A stretch of DNA of 64,000 nucleotides from Caprella mutica (Eukaryota > Arthropoda > Malacostraca > Amphipoda > Caprellidae), in assembly GCA_947561585.1 (NCBI GenBank), contig CANNZV010001179.1:62001-126000 (forward strand). The letters run 5' to 3'. Every line of letters starts with the position of its first letter. The stretch's first letter is position 1. Shown here one piece after another: positions 10,919-21,525 of this stretch. The notes under the pieces were generated by a model. The model was not told the origin of the DNA, searched no databases, and saw only the letters and a program-made list of their open reading frames with translations. The position numbers and the translations under genes were made by a program.

Positions 10919-12890
10919 TAAAATACCTCATTTAATCAGGAATTCATTATTTCCCACACGTGGTGTATAAAGTAATTGAAATAGTCTCTTTCATGATACA
11001 AAATCTTTATACATCCATAACTTTGAAAGTTGGAACTTGATGTATAGATCATCGAGCTTGTACCGTATCTCATTAATTAATAGGTTGAAATTCTAAAAGC
11101 AATACCTTCCAGAGGGAAATAATTTTTCAAAATTCAAAACAGAAGAAACTTCAAAGATCATTTGTACATGGGAGTGGTTAGTCTTATTTAATTTTTATTT
11201 TTATTTGTATCCAGGATACCTGCACTAATTCAATAACTAACACTCTTTACTGCAAGCGATTTCACTATAGATAATCCAGTATTATAAGAAAATTATATAT
11301 TAATAATTTACATTATTAAATTGCATTGGATCAATTTTCTGTCTACTCAAGAATTATACCACTTGTGATCTAGCTATGTTGTTTAGAGGTTTGGCGGAAA
11401 TTCTGCACTAAAAACACATGATACTGATTTTGTACTGCAAAAAGGGTAATGAACACTGTTGCACTTGGTCTTCCTAAATTTTATAAAGCCTCATGACACT
11501 TAAACGTTAGATATCAGCTACTATTCGGTAATCCCATCAAAATACCAACTTACTTTATCAGTATGAATGTTTTGATAAAAGTATATTTTTTCACAGAAAA
11601 ATAAGTCTTCTAACAGACGTTGTCAAAATCTTTAACTAATACGAGAGCATGGCTGAATATTTGTAGTCTTGACAGTAAATATTTTGATGTGGACAAACTA
11701 AATGTCATTTGAAAAGGCCCTGCCAACCGGATAATAATGGCCTTCAGTTCTAGAACATTAATGTGGGAGGTAGAGTCTTAGCATACATAATCCCATCTAT
11801 TTTAAATAAAATTTAATAAATTTATAAGAAATGTACATTCTTCAAGTTGATGCATCAGTGGTAGCTAATTACAATACTTTGAGAATTATGGTTTATGCTT
11901 ACTAAACTGATTTAAAAGATTCATATTCAACTGGAAATCCATTTTACCAGAGGTTATATAAACTCAGCGTTGAAGGCCACGTTTTCCACACTTCTCCTGA
12001 TGATGAATAGAAATCTTTTTAATCGAAAACTTGAAACCAAAAATACCTTCAACGCTTACGAAACTAAAGTAATGAAAGGGTGTCTAAATACTTTAAGCTG
12101 GATAATCATCATCAGTTTCTATTCTTTGGTAAGTTACCATTGACAATTTTGAGAGCATTAATTTTAAGACGTTCTAAATTATAAAGAATAAACCTCCCTA
12201 TCAAACTGCTGGAAGGCAGAGAGTCAACAGTTTGATAAAAATAAAAATGTCACAATTAATAGAATTTTGCTCAAATTTGTTGCATCAATTAAAAATCATT
12301 TCTTTCTAATGATTAGGAATAAATAAAATAAAATTTCTTTCATTACTAATAACAACAGTGCTCTCTCTCACTCTCTGCAACAGTCCATTCATATACGAAT
12401 TCATCTATCAATTAAGTAAATTAAATAGTACGTAGACAAGTAACTTTCAGTTCTTAATTTTGCCAATATAGAATTCATGACTTAAGTAAGTTGCATGATT
12501 CACAAGTAGAGCCTTTAGCTCTAAACTTACTTAAGTAAGAAATATTTTCCAATTTCTAATATCTACGATATTATTCTCTATATGGACAGAAAAGTAATCA
12601 ACTCCAAAATCAATAGAGGCCACGAAACAAATTTATTCCATTGAACCAACTACAGTTCTTCAATGTTCTAATTAATAACGTTCATAATGGATATGCAGAT
12701 TCAATGGCTTTAGATAAATTTATAAATAAATGAAGTCCTCCACGTCTTATATGAATGAGAAAAATGAACCGAAAATTATCATTATTCTCTATGACCAATC
12801 TTCATACCTATAGACATTAATTTTTGAATTTCCAAAATAAGAAATAATTTGGAAATACAGGTTTTATGTAACTATGTGTACCAAATTTCC
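10919..12890. other. Element B interior without recognisable genes
   Basis: AT-rich sequence with no credible open frame. A CT dinucleotide run occurs at about 12360-12377. Nothing else could be supported. Confidence 0.35.
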
Positions 12891-13915
12891 GGTTGAACTA
12901 GTTGTTGCCCTAGTGCAACAACGTATTCAACAGTCTTCAACTCTTCGTCAATTCCCGCGTCGCAGAAGAATTTATCGAGGAATATAGGTAATTAGGGTAA
13001 AGTAGGTATATTACGACACATAGTAAACTGGTCTACTAGAAAAACTATGAACAGTCTTGAATCCTAGCAGGAGGTTATCGAAATTCCCCTGTTAATTCTC
13101 TGAATCAGAGAAAAACTTAACATTGCAAATTCATTTGGGAAGAGACTGTAGGCATTAGCATATAACTAGTAAGTTAACTGGCTTCCAGCAAAATTTTTAT
13201 TGAAGAACCAGACTTGGATATGCAATTGCAAAACACATCTGTAGTGGTATTAACAGTCTGTATTTGTTAAGAAATTAAATATTGGTACTTGAGACTAAAG
13301 TTCAAGTTACACGATATGTCTAGTGTTCCTTAGATGAAGCCAGTACAAGCTCGGGTCACAAATTCCCGGCTAAAATAGCTAACTAGTTGCCCTAGCTAAA
13401 AATTCATAGACTGTCTTCAATCATAGTAGTGAATATCGGAATCCCCTCTCAAATTGTTCTGAAACAGAAAATTTTTCATAATGCGAGTTTATATGGAAGG
13501 AGACTCAATAGGCATATAGCCTGTAGCTAGTTAGTAGTCACCATGAATTTGAGACAAAATTTTTATAAAGAGTTAAAAAATTATACGCAATATAGCGTAG
13601 CGTATATTTGATATTTCCAGTGAAAGCACGGTCTCAAAATACCGGCTTCAAACTAACTAACTAGATTTACCTTAGTCACAAAATTTTTAGGGTTTCTCTT
13701 CAAAATTCCCCTGTCTATATTATATCTCTGAATCAGAGAAAATTTCACGATGTGAAATTATTGTTAAGAGACTATAGGCATATAACCTATAACTAGTTAG
13801 TAGTTAACTGGATTATTATTATTAATTATATCCAGAAATTCATGGTGCTTCTTGAATGGAATACATAGCACTAGTAGCAATATCAATCTTTAAGTAGCTA
13901 CCAATTATAAGCTAG

Positions 13916-14123
13916 ATAGGGTAAAGCAGGTAAATTACGGTACACTAATTAACTGTGTCCTTTAACCACAGAAATATCATAGCTTCAAACAATAATAAAA
14001 TATAGAATGCATTCCGCTACTTCAGATATCTGAACAAATTTCAATAAAAATTCGAATCAAAAAGTTTTAGAAAAGTTCTTGCAAAGACTGCAATTGAACC
14101 GCAATTTATCTGTGGGACCCTAG
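13916..14123. mobile_element. MITE H copy 1 (208 bp)
   Basis: The ends are inverted: the left begins TAGGGTAAAGCAGGTAAATT and the right reads GCAATTTATCTGTGGGACCCTA. It is inserted in the repeat array of element B and has a sibling at 14554-14737. A related tip (AGGGTAAAGTAGGTATATTA) occurs near 12997. Confidence 0.6.
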
Positions 14124-14553
14124 GCAATGATTACAAACAAGTATTATTTACAATTTACGCCACTTTGTACCTGTTAAAATTTTTTCATTTTGAGTATTAT
14201 TGCACATATGTAAAGTTACCATTTAATATAATAAGGAAGTTCAAGAAAGTTATAGTATTATACGATATATAGTGTATATTTGTTCAATCTAGTAAAGCAC
14301 GGTCACGAATTTCCGGCTTGAACTAGCTAACTAGTACCCTAGTCACGAATTCTTAGGGTTTTAGTCATCAAACCTAGCAAGGGGTTATCGAAATTCCCCT
14401 GTCTATAATTTTTCTCTTAGTAGAAGAATTTCACTGAGTGAAATTTGGAAAGAAACTCTATTGGCATAGCTAAGCCTATAGCTAGTTAGTAGTAAACTGG
14501 TAGTCACCAATTTGTGACGAAAATTTTAAGAGAGTTAAATAGTTACTAGACAT

Positions 14554-14737
14554 AGGGTCAAGCAGGTAAATTGCGGCACGCTAACTAACTGCGGCCTCCA
14601 ACAAAAGAAACATCATGGTTTCAAAACACACGTTAAAAAATAATATTAATAAATTATATCATTCACCGCGCTTCTTTTGATATCAATGCAACATTTCAAT
14701 GTAATTTGGGAGCCGCAATTTACCTATGTGACCCTAT
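14554..14737. mobile_element. MITE H copy 2 (184 bp)
   Basis: Left TAGGGTCAAGCAGGTAAATT and right GCAATTTACCTATGTGACCCTA are nearly perfect inverted repeats. The copy shares its interior (for example CATCATGGTTTCAAAAC against CATAGCTTCAAACAA) with copy 1. Non-coding. Confidence 0.6.
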
Positions 14738-15593
14738 CATATTTTTGAGATATCCAGTTTAAGCACGGTCACGAATTGCCGGCTTTATCTATTCTAACTA
14801 GTAACTCTAGTCACGAATTCTTAGAGTTTTAGTCATCAATCCTAGCAGGGGGTTATCGAAATTCCCCTTTCTATAATTTTTCTCTTAATAGAGAAAAATT
14901 TCACAATGTGAAATTTGGAAAGAGACTCTATGGGCATAGCTAAGCCTATAGCTAGTTAGTAGTTAACTGGTTAGTAGTCACCGTAAATTTGGGACGAAAA
15001 TATTAAGTGAATTAGTTATACACGATATAGCGTATATATGCAGTGTAAGCACGGTCTCTAAATACCGGCTTCGAACAACTAACTAGATTTACCCTAGTCA
15101 CGAATTTCTAGGGTTTGTCTTCGGTCCAGCAGGGGGTTATCGAAATTCCACTGTCTGTGAAATTATTGGAAAGAGACTATAGGCATACAACCTATAACTA
15201 GTTAGTAGTTAACTGGCTCACTTAAAAACTATCAGCAAGGCCTGTTTTCAAGTACCACGCAAGATAGGTAATTTAAAAAAAATCATAATAACGAGCAAAA
15301 GTGGCTAAAATTGTATATCCTATAGAACTAATAGTAAAGCTATAATAAAAACACTTATCTGTGTACGAGAACATCTAGGCTTGAATGAAAACCGAATTTA
15401 ATCGATCACAAACACTCTGCACGCACAACTAGACTTTTTAAGCCTAGGAGAGCAGGAAAAAACACACACATGTTAACGCGCCGAATGCAAATGGCGAACT
15501 GAATGCTTAAGTTAACGGCCGATGCAGGTGGACATTTCATAAGTTGGCACCTCTGGAACACTCCAGAATGAACAAGAATGGCGATAAGTAATT

Positions 15594-15891
15594 TGTTATC
15601 TTCAAGTTGTTGCTTTAGCACACTGTCATATTTAGTGTAAAGGTCATTTTCGTTTAAATTTTTAACTACTCTATCGAGTACAGCTTTAGCAACATTAAAG
15701 TTAGATCTTACCTCCACTACTTTATCTGTCCAAGGCAAAGATACTTCATAGTACCCATTATTATAACTAATATTATCGTTAAACCTATCAATATGGTCCT
15801 GATCGTAATCAGTAATATCTTCCCTAATTCCTAATGAGTTTAAACTGAACATGTCATCTAGCTTACTATCTACCATACTATCATCCACCAC
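15594..15891 (-). pseudogene. pol: BEL/Pao protease-RT linker
   Basis: SLNSLGIRED, then DRFNDNISYNNGYYEVSLPW and YDSVLKQQLEDN are the conserved blocks that lie between protease and reverse transcriptase in BEL/Pao polyproteins. The frame then runs into the terminal repeat of element B at 15589, so the open frame's last ~60 codons (15406-15590) are transposon sequence, not protein. The continuation of the same polyprotein is at 10211 and below. Confidence 0.75.
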
Positions 15892-15900
15892 TGAATCTAT

Positions 15901-16239
15901 TTAATCAAATTTAGTGACAACAGGATTTACCAAAAAATTAACTAGGGAACTACCGACAGTTTCATCAGAATTAAGGGAATGATCTTTCTGGTATTTCATG
16001 ACTAACTGTTTTCTATTCAGAAAACTATCAACGTTACCTATAGGAACTATACCGCTACTGAATTGCAAGGCCTGTCCATTAAAGCAAGATACTAATTCAT
16101 ACCTATTGATCAATTGGATAGCATCAATTCCTAGCAACCCTTCAAGAAAAACCTCATCTGAAGTAAATTGTTCTGCCAATTTATGGTGCTTAGCTATATT
16201 ATCATGAGCTAATTTCAATCCATCCACCGAATAAGACAA
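15901..16239 (-). pseudogene. pol: BEL/Pao protease, C-terminal part
   Basis: The segment EGLLGIDAIQLI resembles the second conserved hydrophobic block of retropepsin-like proteases (I-G-x-D). It lies between the protease active site (16390-16581) and the linker (15594-15891). Stops and frame changes separate it from both neighbours, so this polyprotein cannot be read through. Confidence 0.55.
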
Positions 16240-16389
16240 ATCTACATCTTCACTAATTAGAAAGGGAAATACACTATTTCTAAACTTATCTCCAAAATCT
16301 ACATTGAGTGAAGTTTCACCAAAAGTCTTCTATTTTGAATCCAAAAATGTGTTAATGAGCAACTTAGTGTCATTCTTACACTGTAACTT

Positions 16390-16581
16390 TTATCTTTTCA
16401 CAACTTTGTCTGAAATATAAGACCGTTGACTACCCGTGTCTACCAAGCAGCGTACTTTAGTTTTGAATTTGCCAGATCCTACACTAATATTTAGTGTGGG
16501 CAAGATGAAAGTTTTACCACAATCTTTAGAAGAGTTAAGACAAAAATTAGTATGAACCTTTTCCAATTTATTACTACACAA
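16390..16581 (-). pseudogene. pol: BEL/Pao aspartic protease active site
   Basis: KVRCLVDTGSQRSYIS carries the D-T-G catalytic triad of a retropepsin, with the usual S-x-x-S/I neighbourhood. It would cleave the gag-pol polyprotein. The N-terminal part of this frame overlaps the end of the gag frame (16491-17344) in a different phase, consistent with gag and protease being joined by a frameshift, programmed or through decay. Confidence 0.7.
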
Positions 16582-17344
16582 GGCAGTAATGTGGTTGTAA
16601 GAGTTACAATTAGAACATGGGAAATGAATAGAGTTTCTGCAATTTTGAGATGTTTCGAACTAGAACACTTTGAGCAGATGTTCAGCTCGTCACACCTAGC
16701 CTTCCTATCATGATACCTGGGAAACCTAGTACACATGAGCATTGAATGACCATGAGCATTACAGAATTTACAAGGCAACTTATTTTTAGTACCAGAATTA
16801 GGAAAAGAGGTTTTGTTCTGCATGCCAGAATTGAAGGCAGTAGTTCTAATTATAGGTCTAGAAACAGAAGAGGCCGATTGAGGACATTCAGATTTCCCTT
16901 TAAATTCAGAAGGTTTAGAATGTGGATTGAAACCTAATGTTTTAATTACGTCAACATAATTATCAAAAATTTCTTGCAAGGATGGATAATTATTGTTAAG
17001 TTTCCTAACAAGCTCCTGTTTAAAAGGTAAAGGCAATTTACTGAAAACTATGTGGCTAATGAATGAATTAGAACCGTCACCGGTTAATAAATCAGTTTCA
17101 TAAGTTTGCAGGTCGTTAAGCAAGCATCTCACATCACTTAAGAACAATTTAGTTTCTAGAAAGGTTGGATCATACTTTGGTTTCAATGCTAGAAATTTAT
17201 CAAACAAATCGCTCACTAGAGCTTTTCTATCTAGAAACTCTGCATTCAACATGTCTAGAGCAACTTTAAAATTAGAATCAGAAACCTGTAAATGTTGGAG
17301 AAGCTTGCTCGCGTAACCGCTCAAAAAAGATTTTAAATAAGTAA
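16491..17344 (-). pseudogene. gag: BEL/Pao gag, C-terminal two thirds
   Basis: FTYLKSFLSGYASKLLQHL and VALDMLNAEFLDRKALV are the conserved gag core of BEL/Pao elements. A zinc knuckle follows (CKFCNAHGHSMLMC, C-x2-C-x4-H-x4-C), and then a second cysteine cluster (CDELNICSKCSSSKH). Gag packages the element RNA into particles. The first codons of the open frame (17345-17381) are read from the terminal repeat of insert A and do not belong to gag. The true N-terminal part is displaced about 10.8 kb away, at 28177-28651, on the same strand. Confidence 0.8.
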
Positions 17345-17348
17345 ATAT

Positions 17349-17533
17349 GAAGGGCCACAAGCCAAAGTCTCTTAACCGCAAAAATCGGGTTGCTCAAGGT
17401 AAAGTCTCTTAAGCGCTTAGCACCAGTGAAAACGGTTACAATCTTGATGTGCTAAGCGCTTAACACTCACTTAAAACGGTTGGAGTTAGCAGCAAACAAG
17501 AGTCTCTTAACCGCATCTCATTGCATAGAAAAC
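17349..17533 (+). repeat. Insert A left terminal inverted repeat
   Basis: Starts GAAGGGCCACAAGCC and ends near GCATAGAAAACG. It contains AGTCTCTTAACCGC at two places and an AAGCGCTTAGCAC/GTGCTAAGCGCTT inverted pair. These spaced motifs are the kind of site a transposase binds. The right copy (27988-28172) matches almost throughout. Confidence 0.8.
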
Positions 17534-18099
17534 GAAACGCAGGCATAGAAAACGAAGTACATATATGGCTAATTTTTGCAATGTTATTTATGGGAGTATA
17601 TATACAATAATAATGGATAATGTATCGCAATAACTAATAACTTTTCATGTAATAAAAAAGTATAGGTTTAGTCCGGAGAGAATAATTTATTCGATGAAAA
17701 GTACGTAAATTGAATCAGGAATATCAATAAACCATTAGGTATAAAAAATAATATTTTTATTAATTTTAAAACTACCTATGTATTTATTAATAAACTCATT
17801 CAGTTCTCTTGAAATATATTTGGAGTAGATACAGCTTATGCTGTGAATCTGAATATAGTATAAAACACTTAGCCAAACTATTTCTCAAACAATTGAATCT
17901 GTTTGAAGATACTGGAATCTACAAACAGTTTTTATACAGGGTTTGAAACTGTGTACCAATCATTACGCTTAGCTTTTGTGTCTCAACCCTTTATTACTGC
18001 TTAATTCGGCACGAATTTAAAGACCATTCTATTGTGCCTTAGATCTGTTACACTGTAGAGATTTGAAATTAGAAATACCTATACCTAGTTTAAATTGTA

Positions 18100-19010
18100 A
18101 ATATAGGTCCAAAAACTCATTAATAACATTGAGCTCAAAATATTTTTGTATAACCAAACCTCTTCATCAGGTAAGTAGTCTCTTTATATTTTTAGTTTGA
18201 AAATGAACCTGGGGTAAGCCAATCTACCTAATTAGGTAGCAAGGTTGGTAGTTTAATTGGTTTCATATCTTGAAGTACTACTTAGGTATGGCTTATATAT
18301 AACCTAAATTTACAAAATAGTAGGTAGGTATATAGGTAGCTATTATGCCATGTTTCAGAGTCTGGATAATTGTAGGTACCTAAAGCCAATTTTTGAGCCA
18401 AAATTTCACAAAAATTCTGAGCTAAGCCAATTTGGCTCATTTTTGTAGATTTCAAGCCAAAATTAACATGAGAACATAAGAATTAATTCAAAATTGTATA
18501 CCAATTAGGTCTAGCTACATACCTACTTATCTGAGTAGCTATTGACCTTTTGAAATCTAAGACAATTAGTTGGCTTTAACTGACATACCTACTCTAAAAC
18601 AATAACATGGCTAGTAGATGTACTATGAATAATGTAGGTTACCTACCTCTCTGAGCTCTCTAGACTTTAGTTAAGTAGAGAGATACTAGCTCAGTAGTAC
18701 CAAGTTAATAAACTTTTATATAAACCCCAGCCCAGCCCCCAAGTACTAACTAGGTACCTAGTGGCTACTGGCTAGTACCTAATAAAACTTATGTCCATCC
18801 ATGTCACAGAGTAGCTATGTCAGTTAAAGCCGATTAATTGGCTTATATTTCAAAAGGTAAAAATCAGATACCTATTTCTAATTGGCTTAAAATTTTTAAT
18901 TAATTCCTTTGTTCCAACTTCCAATGTTAATTTTGGCTTGAAATCTTCAAAAAAGAAAAATGAGCCAAATTCAAAATTGGCTTACAATTTACCAGCCTCT
19001 GAAATATGGA
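18100..19010. repeat. TAGGTA-rich DNA with an inverted GAGCCAAA repeat
   Basis: A segment at about 18400-18500 (GAGCTAAGCCAATTTGGCTC, AAGCCAAAATTAACATGAGA) has an imperfect inverted partner at about 18890-18995. It recurs at about 61460-61560 and 63040-63130. The ~400 bp between the two arms is rich in TAGGTA-type words. A donor-like CAG|GTAAGT stands at 18170. It looks like a non-autonomous inverted-repeat element. No coding content. Confidence 0.5.
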
Positions 19011-19115
19011 TGATTTGGATGTCTATGACTCTATTCTTGCTATTTTATTTGTTGGTTAATGACAATTATTTTGAGCAAATTAAGAACTTCGGGCCTTCAT
19101 TGCAAATGTAGAGAT

Positions 19116-19344
19116 CAGTCTGTATTTGGTGCACAAAATTCCACAGACTTTTTCTAAAAAGTTGAAAAAATCCACCAACAATTTCCAAAAATTTGACTGA
19201 TTTTTCCACTAAAAAGTGAAAATTAATGGTTACATAGGTAGGAATGAAGAGCTAGAAATCCACCGACTTAGCTAGAATCTTATTTCCAAAGAGGGCAAAA
19301 ATCCATCGACATGTCGGTGGAATTTACCATAAAATACAGTCTGG
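19116..19344 (-). mobile_element. MITE A copy, reverse orientation
   Basis: Bounded by CAGTCTGTATTTGGTG on the left and AAAATACAGTCTGG on the right. It pairs head-to-head with the copy at 19387-19622 to form an inverted dimer. Words such as GTCGGTGGA and TTGGTGGATT (and complements) recur inside. Non-coding. Confidence 0.6.
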
Positions 19345-19386
19345 TTCAGACAGTAGAGACATTTCTCCCAGTTATTCTTGCCTGAG

Positions 19387-19622
19387 CAGTCTGTATTTCA
19401 TGGTAAATTCTACCGACATGTTGGTGGAATTTTTCCCCCTTTGAATATCATAATCTTGCAAAGTCAGTGGATTTTTAGCTATTTATTCATATATTACCGT
19501 TATTATTTGGTGGGAAAATTGGGAAAATGTTGGTGGATCAGCCAAATTATTAGAAATTTATGGTGGATTTTTTCAGCTTTTTCAGAAAGTCAGTGGAATT
19601 TTGTGCACCAAATACAGACTGG
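19387..19622 (+). mobile_element. MITE A copy, forward orientation
   Basis: Bounded by CAGTCTGTATTTCATGG and CACCAAATACAGACTGG. Nearly the same sequence occurs at 63759-63982 at the far end of the window, and a decayed copy lies at about 21340-21525. The ~230-bp length and inverted tips fit a MITE. The 91-codon open frame across it is not a gene. Confidence 0.65.
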
Positions 19623-20609
19623 TCAGACAGAAGTTGAAGTTGCCTCTAGGTAGTCCTACAATTAGTACAATCATACAATGTTTTTTAGGATAGAATTTAT
19701 GACAATTTGAGCCTAGCTCAGGCAGTCAGGCTAGCCAAAGACCAAAGTAAAATAGTATATCTCTTTGTTTCATAAACTCTCCATTTGTCTCTCCATTTCT
19801 TTTCAAAAATTACCAAATTTCTCTCCAAAATGACCAAATTATCATAAAATCTCACCAAAATAACATTTTAAATGTAGTGTAGCATAAGAGAAAATTAGAT
19901 ATTTCTCTCCATTTGCAATTGAAGGCGAGTTTGCCTCAGTTTGGACATGCTTTATTACCTGGAGGCTGGAGGTTAGCTGGAGTCTTAAATCTTGAAGGGA
20001 CAACTAGCTAGAGAGTTTATGAGCATTACTATTTTACCTGGAACTGGAGTTAGTGAAGTAGGTAGAACCTAGTATGAGTGTATTGGTAACTAGTCTGTAA
20101 AGTGCGGTAAATCTGTCTCAAAGTTTTTCAAATCTGTCTCCAAAATAACCAGACTTCTGCAAAATGTCTCCAATAAAAACGTAAATACATGTAAACAATG
20201 GAATTAATTAGGATAATTAATTATTTTCCCTCAAAATTTGTCTCCAAAGGTCTTCGGCGATATGAATGCGCTTTGCAGACTGGATGACTCAGGATGAGTA
20301 GTATCTAATTATCTGTTTCTTGTTTCATTATTAAATATTCCTAGTGTAGCTAAATTATATACCTAGGTAGGTGTCTAGCCACTATCTGTAATTTTGTAAA
20401 AACATCTTGGTATTATAAATTTATGTACCTAATACGGCTATTATCAATATCTAAGCAGAGTTGAGGCTGTTATTTATAACTCAAAATTTCAGATATCCTA
20501 GCTCATTCTGCATAATGTAGCTTCTTTCAGTGACTTCAGTGTCTCCTGACTTTCAGATATTTTAATTTGATGTGGAGTTGAGCTCATGCTATTAAGCTCA
20601 GCTTATCAG

Positions 20610-21245
20610 CAGATTCCCAGTCAGTTATCAGAAAATGGGACATTTTAAGATTTTCTGAAATTCTGTGTGAACAATCTCTAATTTTCTCCTATATTTATGT
20701 GTAGTTCACTGAGAACAGAAACCTAAATAGAGGACTTCTTTAAGAACACTTTATAGTTCTCTAATGGCCTGTCTTGGCAGATTCCCAGACTGTACGAACT
20801 GGTAAACTGTTTTCCAAGAAATCCTTACCTCTTATTTTGTTCTTTGTTCTCGGCTTAATAATGTAAAATAGTAAAAATACATGTAGCTAAAATTAATCAG
20901 TATAGGGAGATATGATTATTAATTCATATTAAGGATTGTTGTCACAGAAAATGATGAGAATGTCCTATATTTTGCAGACTGAGATGCGGGTAGATTCTAT
21001 CAACTTATCACCATAACATCTTGGTCTTTTCTCCAGCCTTTGAAGAATAGTTAAGACTGATAGGCATTAGCTAAAATTGATTACCTACTACATAGACCAA
21101 GAGTATGATAGTATGGGAAATTTTTAACATTTTCTGTACTTACAATGTTTAATTTTCTTATATTTACATGTATTTTACATTTTACTGATAACAGAAAGCA
21201 AGATAGAGGATTTCTTGAACACTTTACCAGTTCTTGCAGTGTGGA
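20610..21245. mobile_element. MITE B copy plus an adjacent half copy
   Basis: 20786-21245 has long inverted arms: the left includes CGAACTGGTAAACTGTTTTC and the right ends CACTTTACCAGTTCTTGCAG. Internal pairs are ACAGAAAATG-TGAGAATGTCC against ACATTTTCTGT. A half copy (right arm only) lies at 20610-20757. The full sibling is at 63161-63646. Non-coding. Confidence 0.6.
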
Positions 21246-21339
21246 CTTAGGATACTAGTTATTATTTACTTTAAGTTTTAACCTAGCTACTTACCTAATC
21301 ACTTTTTGGTTTCTTTCACAGTTAAATATAGTTTTTCAC

Positions 21340-21525
21340 CTTTGAAAATAATATTCCAGCAACGTCGGTGGATTTCTAGCTATTAATTCTTATGCTCACT
21401 ATTAATTCTATGTTTATCATTAATTAATGTTTACTATTAATAAAATTGGAAATAAGCTATTGGATTTTTTTCAGCTTTTTGAAAATGCAAGTGGGTTCTT
21501 GTGCACCAATTACATACTGGGTTAT
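21340..21525 (+). mobile_element. Decayed MITE A copy
   Basis: GTCGGTGGATTTCTAGCTATT and the terminal TTGTGCACCAATTACATACTGG-like stretch align with the forward MITE A at 19387-19622. The left tip is lost. Confidence 0.5.

Larger units (their letters stand above)
12890..15215. repeat. Decayed tandem array of ~250-470-bp units
   Basis: A unit marked by GGGTTATCGAAATTCC recurs, more or less altered, near 13074, 13430, 13700, 14383, 14852 and 15136. Each is bracketed by variants of CTATAGCTAGTTAGTAGT and of CACGGTC-C-AAT-CCGGCTT. Spacing varies because other repeats are inserted, notably the MITE copies at 13916 and 14554. The units are non-coding. The array occupies the right third of element B and looks like an internally amplified minisatellite or satellite. 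Confidence 0.65.
10517..15589. mobile_element. Element B: 5.1-kb inverted-repeat element inside BEL pol
   Basis: The left end ACTTATCGCCATTCTTG...TTCTGGAGTGTTCCAGAGG and the right end are reverse complements over about 57 bp. AATT lies on both outer sides (10513-10516 and 15590-15593). BEL coding sequence stops at 15594 and resumes left of element C at 10211, so B plus C form one interruption of pol. The interior holds a tyrosine-recombinase relic near the left end, and a decayed repeat array with two MITE copies on the right. No intact transposase was found, so B is non-autonomous or dead. Confidence 0.7.

Noticed and set aside
15406..15589. C-terminal 60 codons of the BEL linker frame
   Set aside because: Read from the terminal repeat of element B, not from BEL protein.
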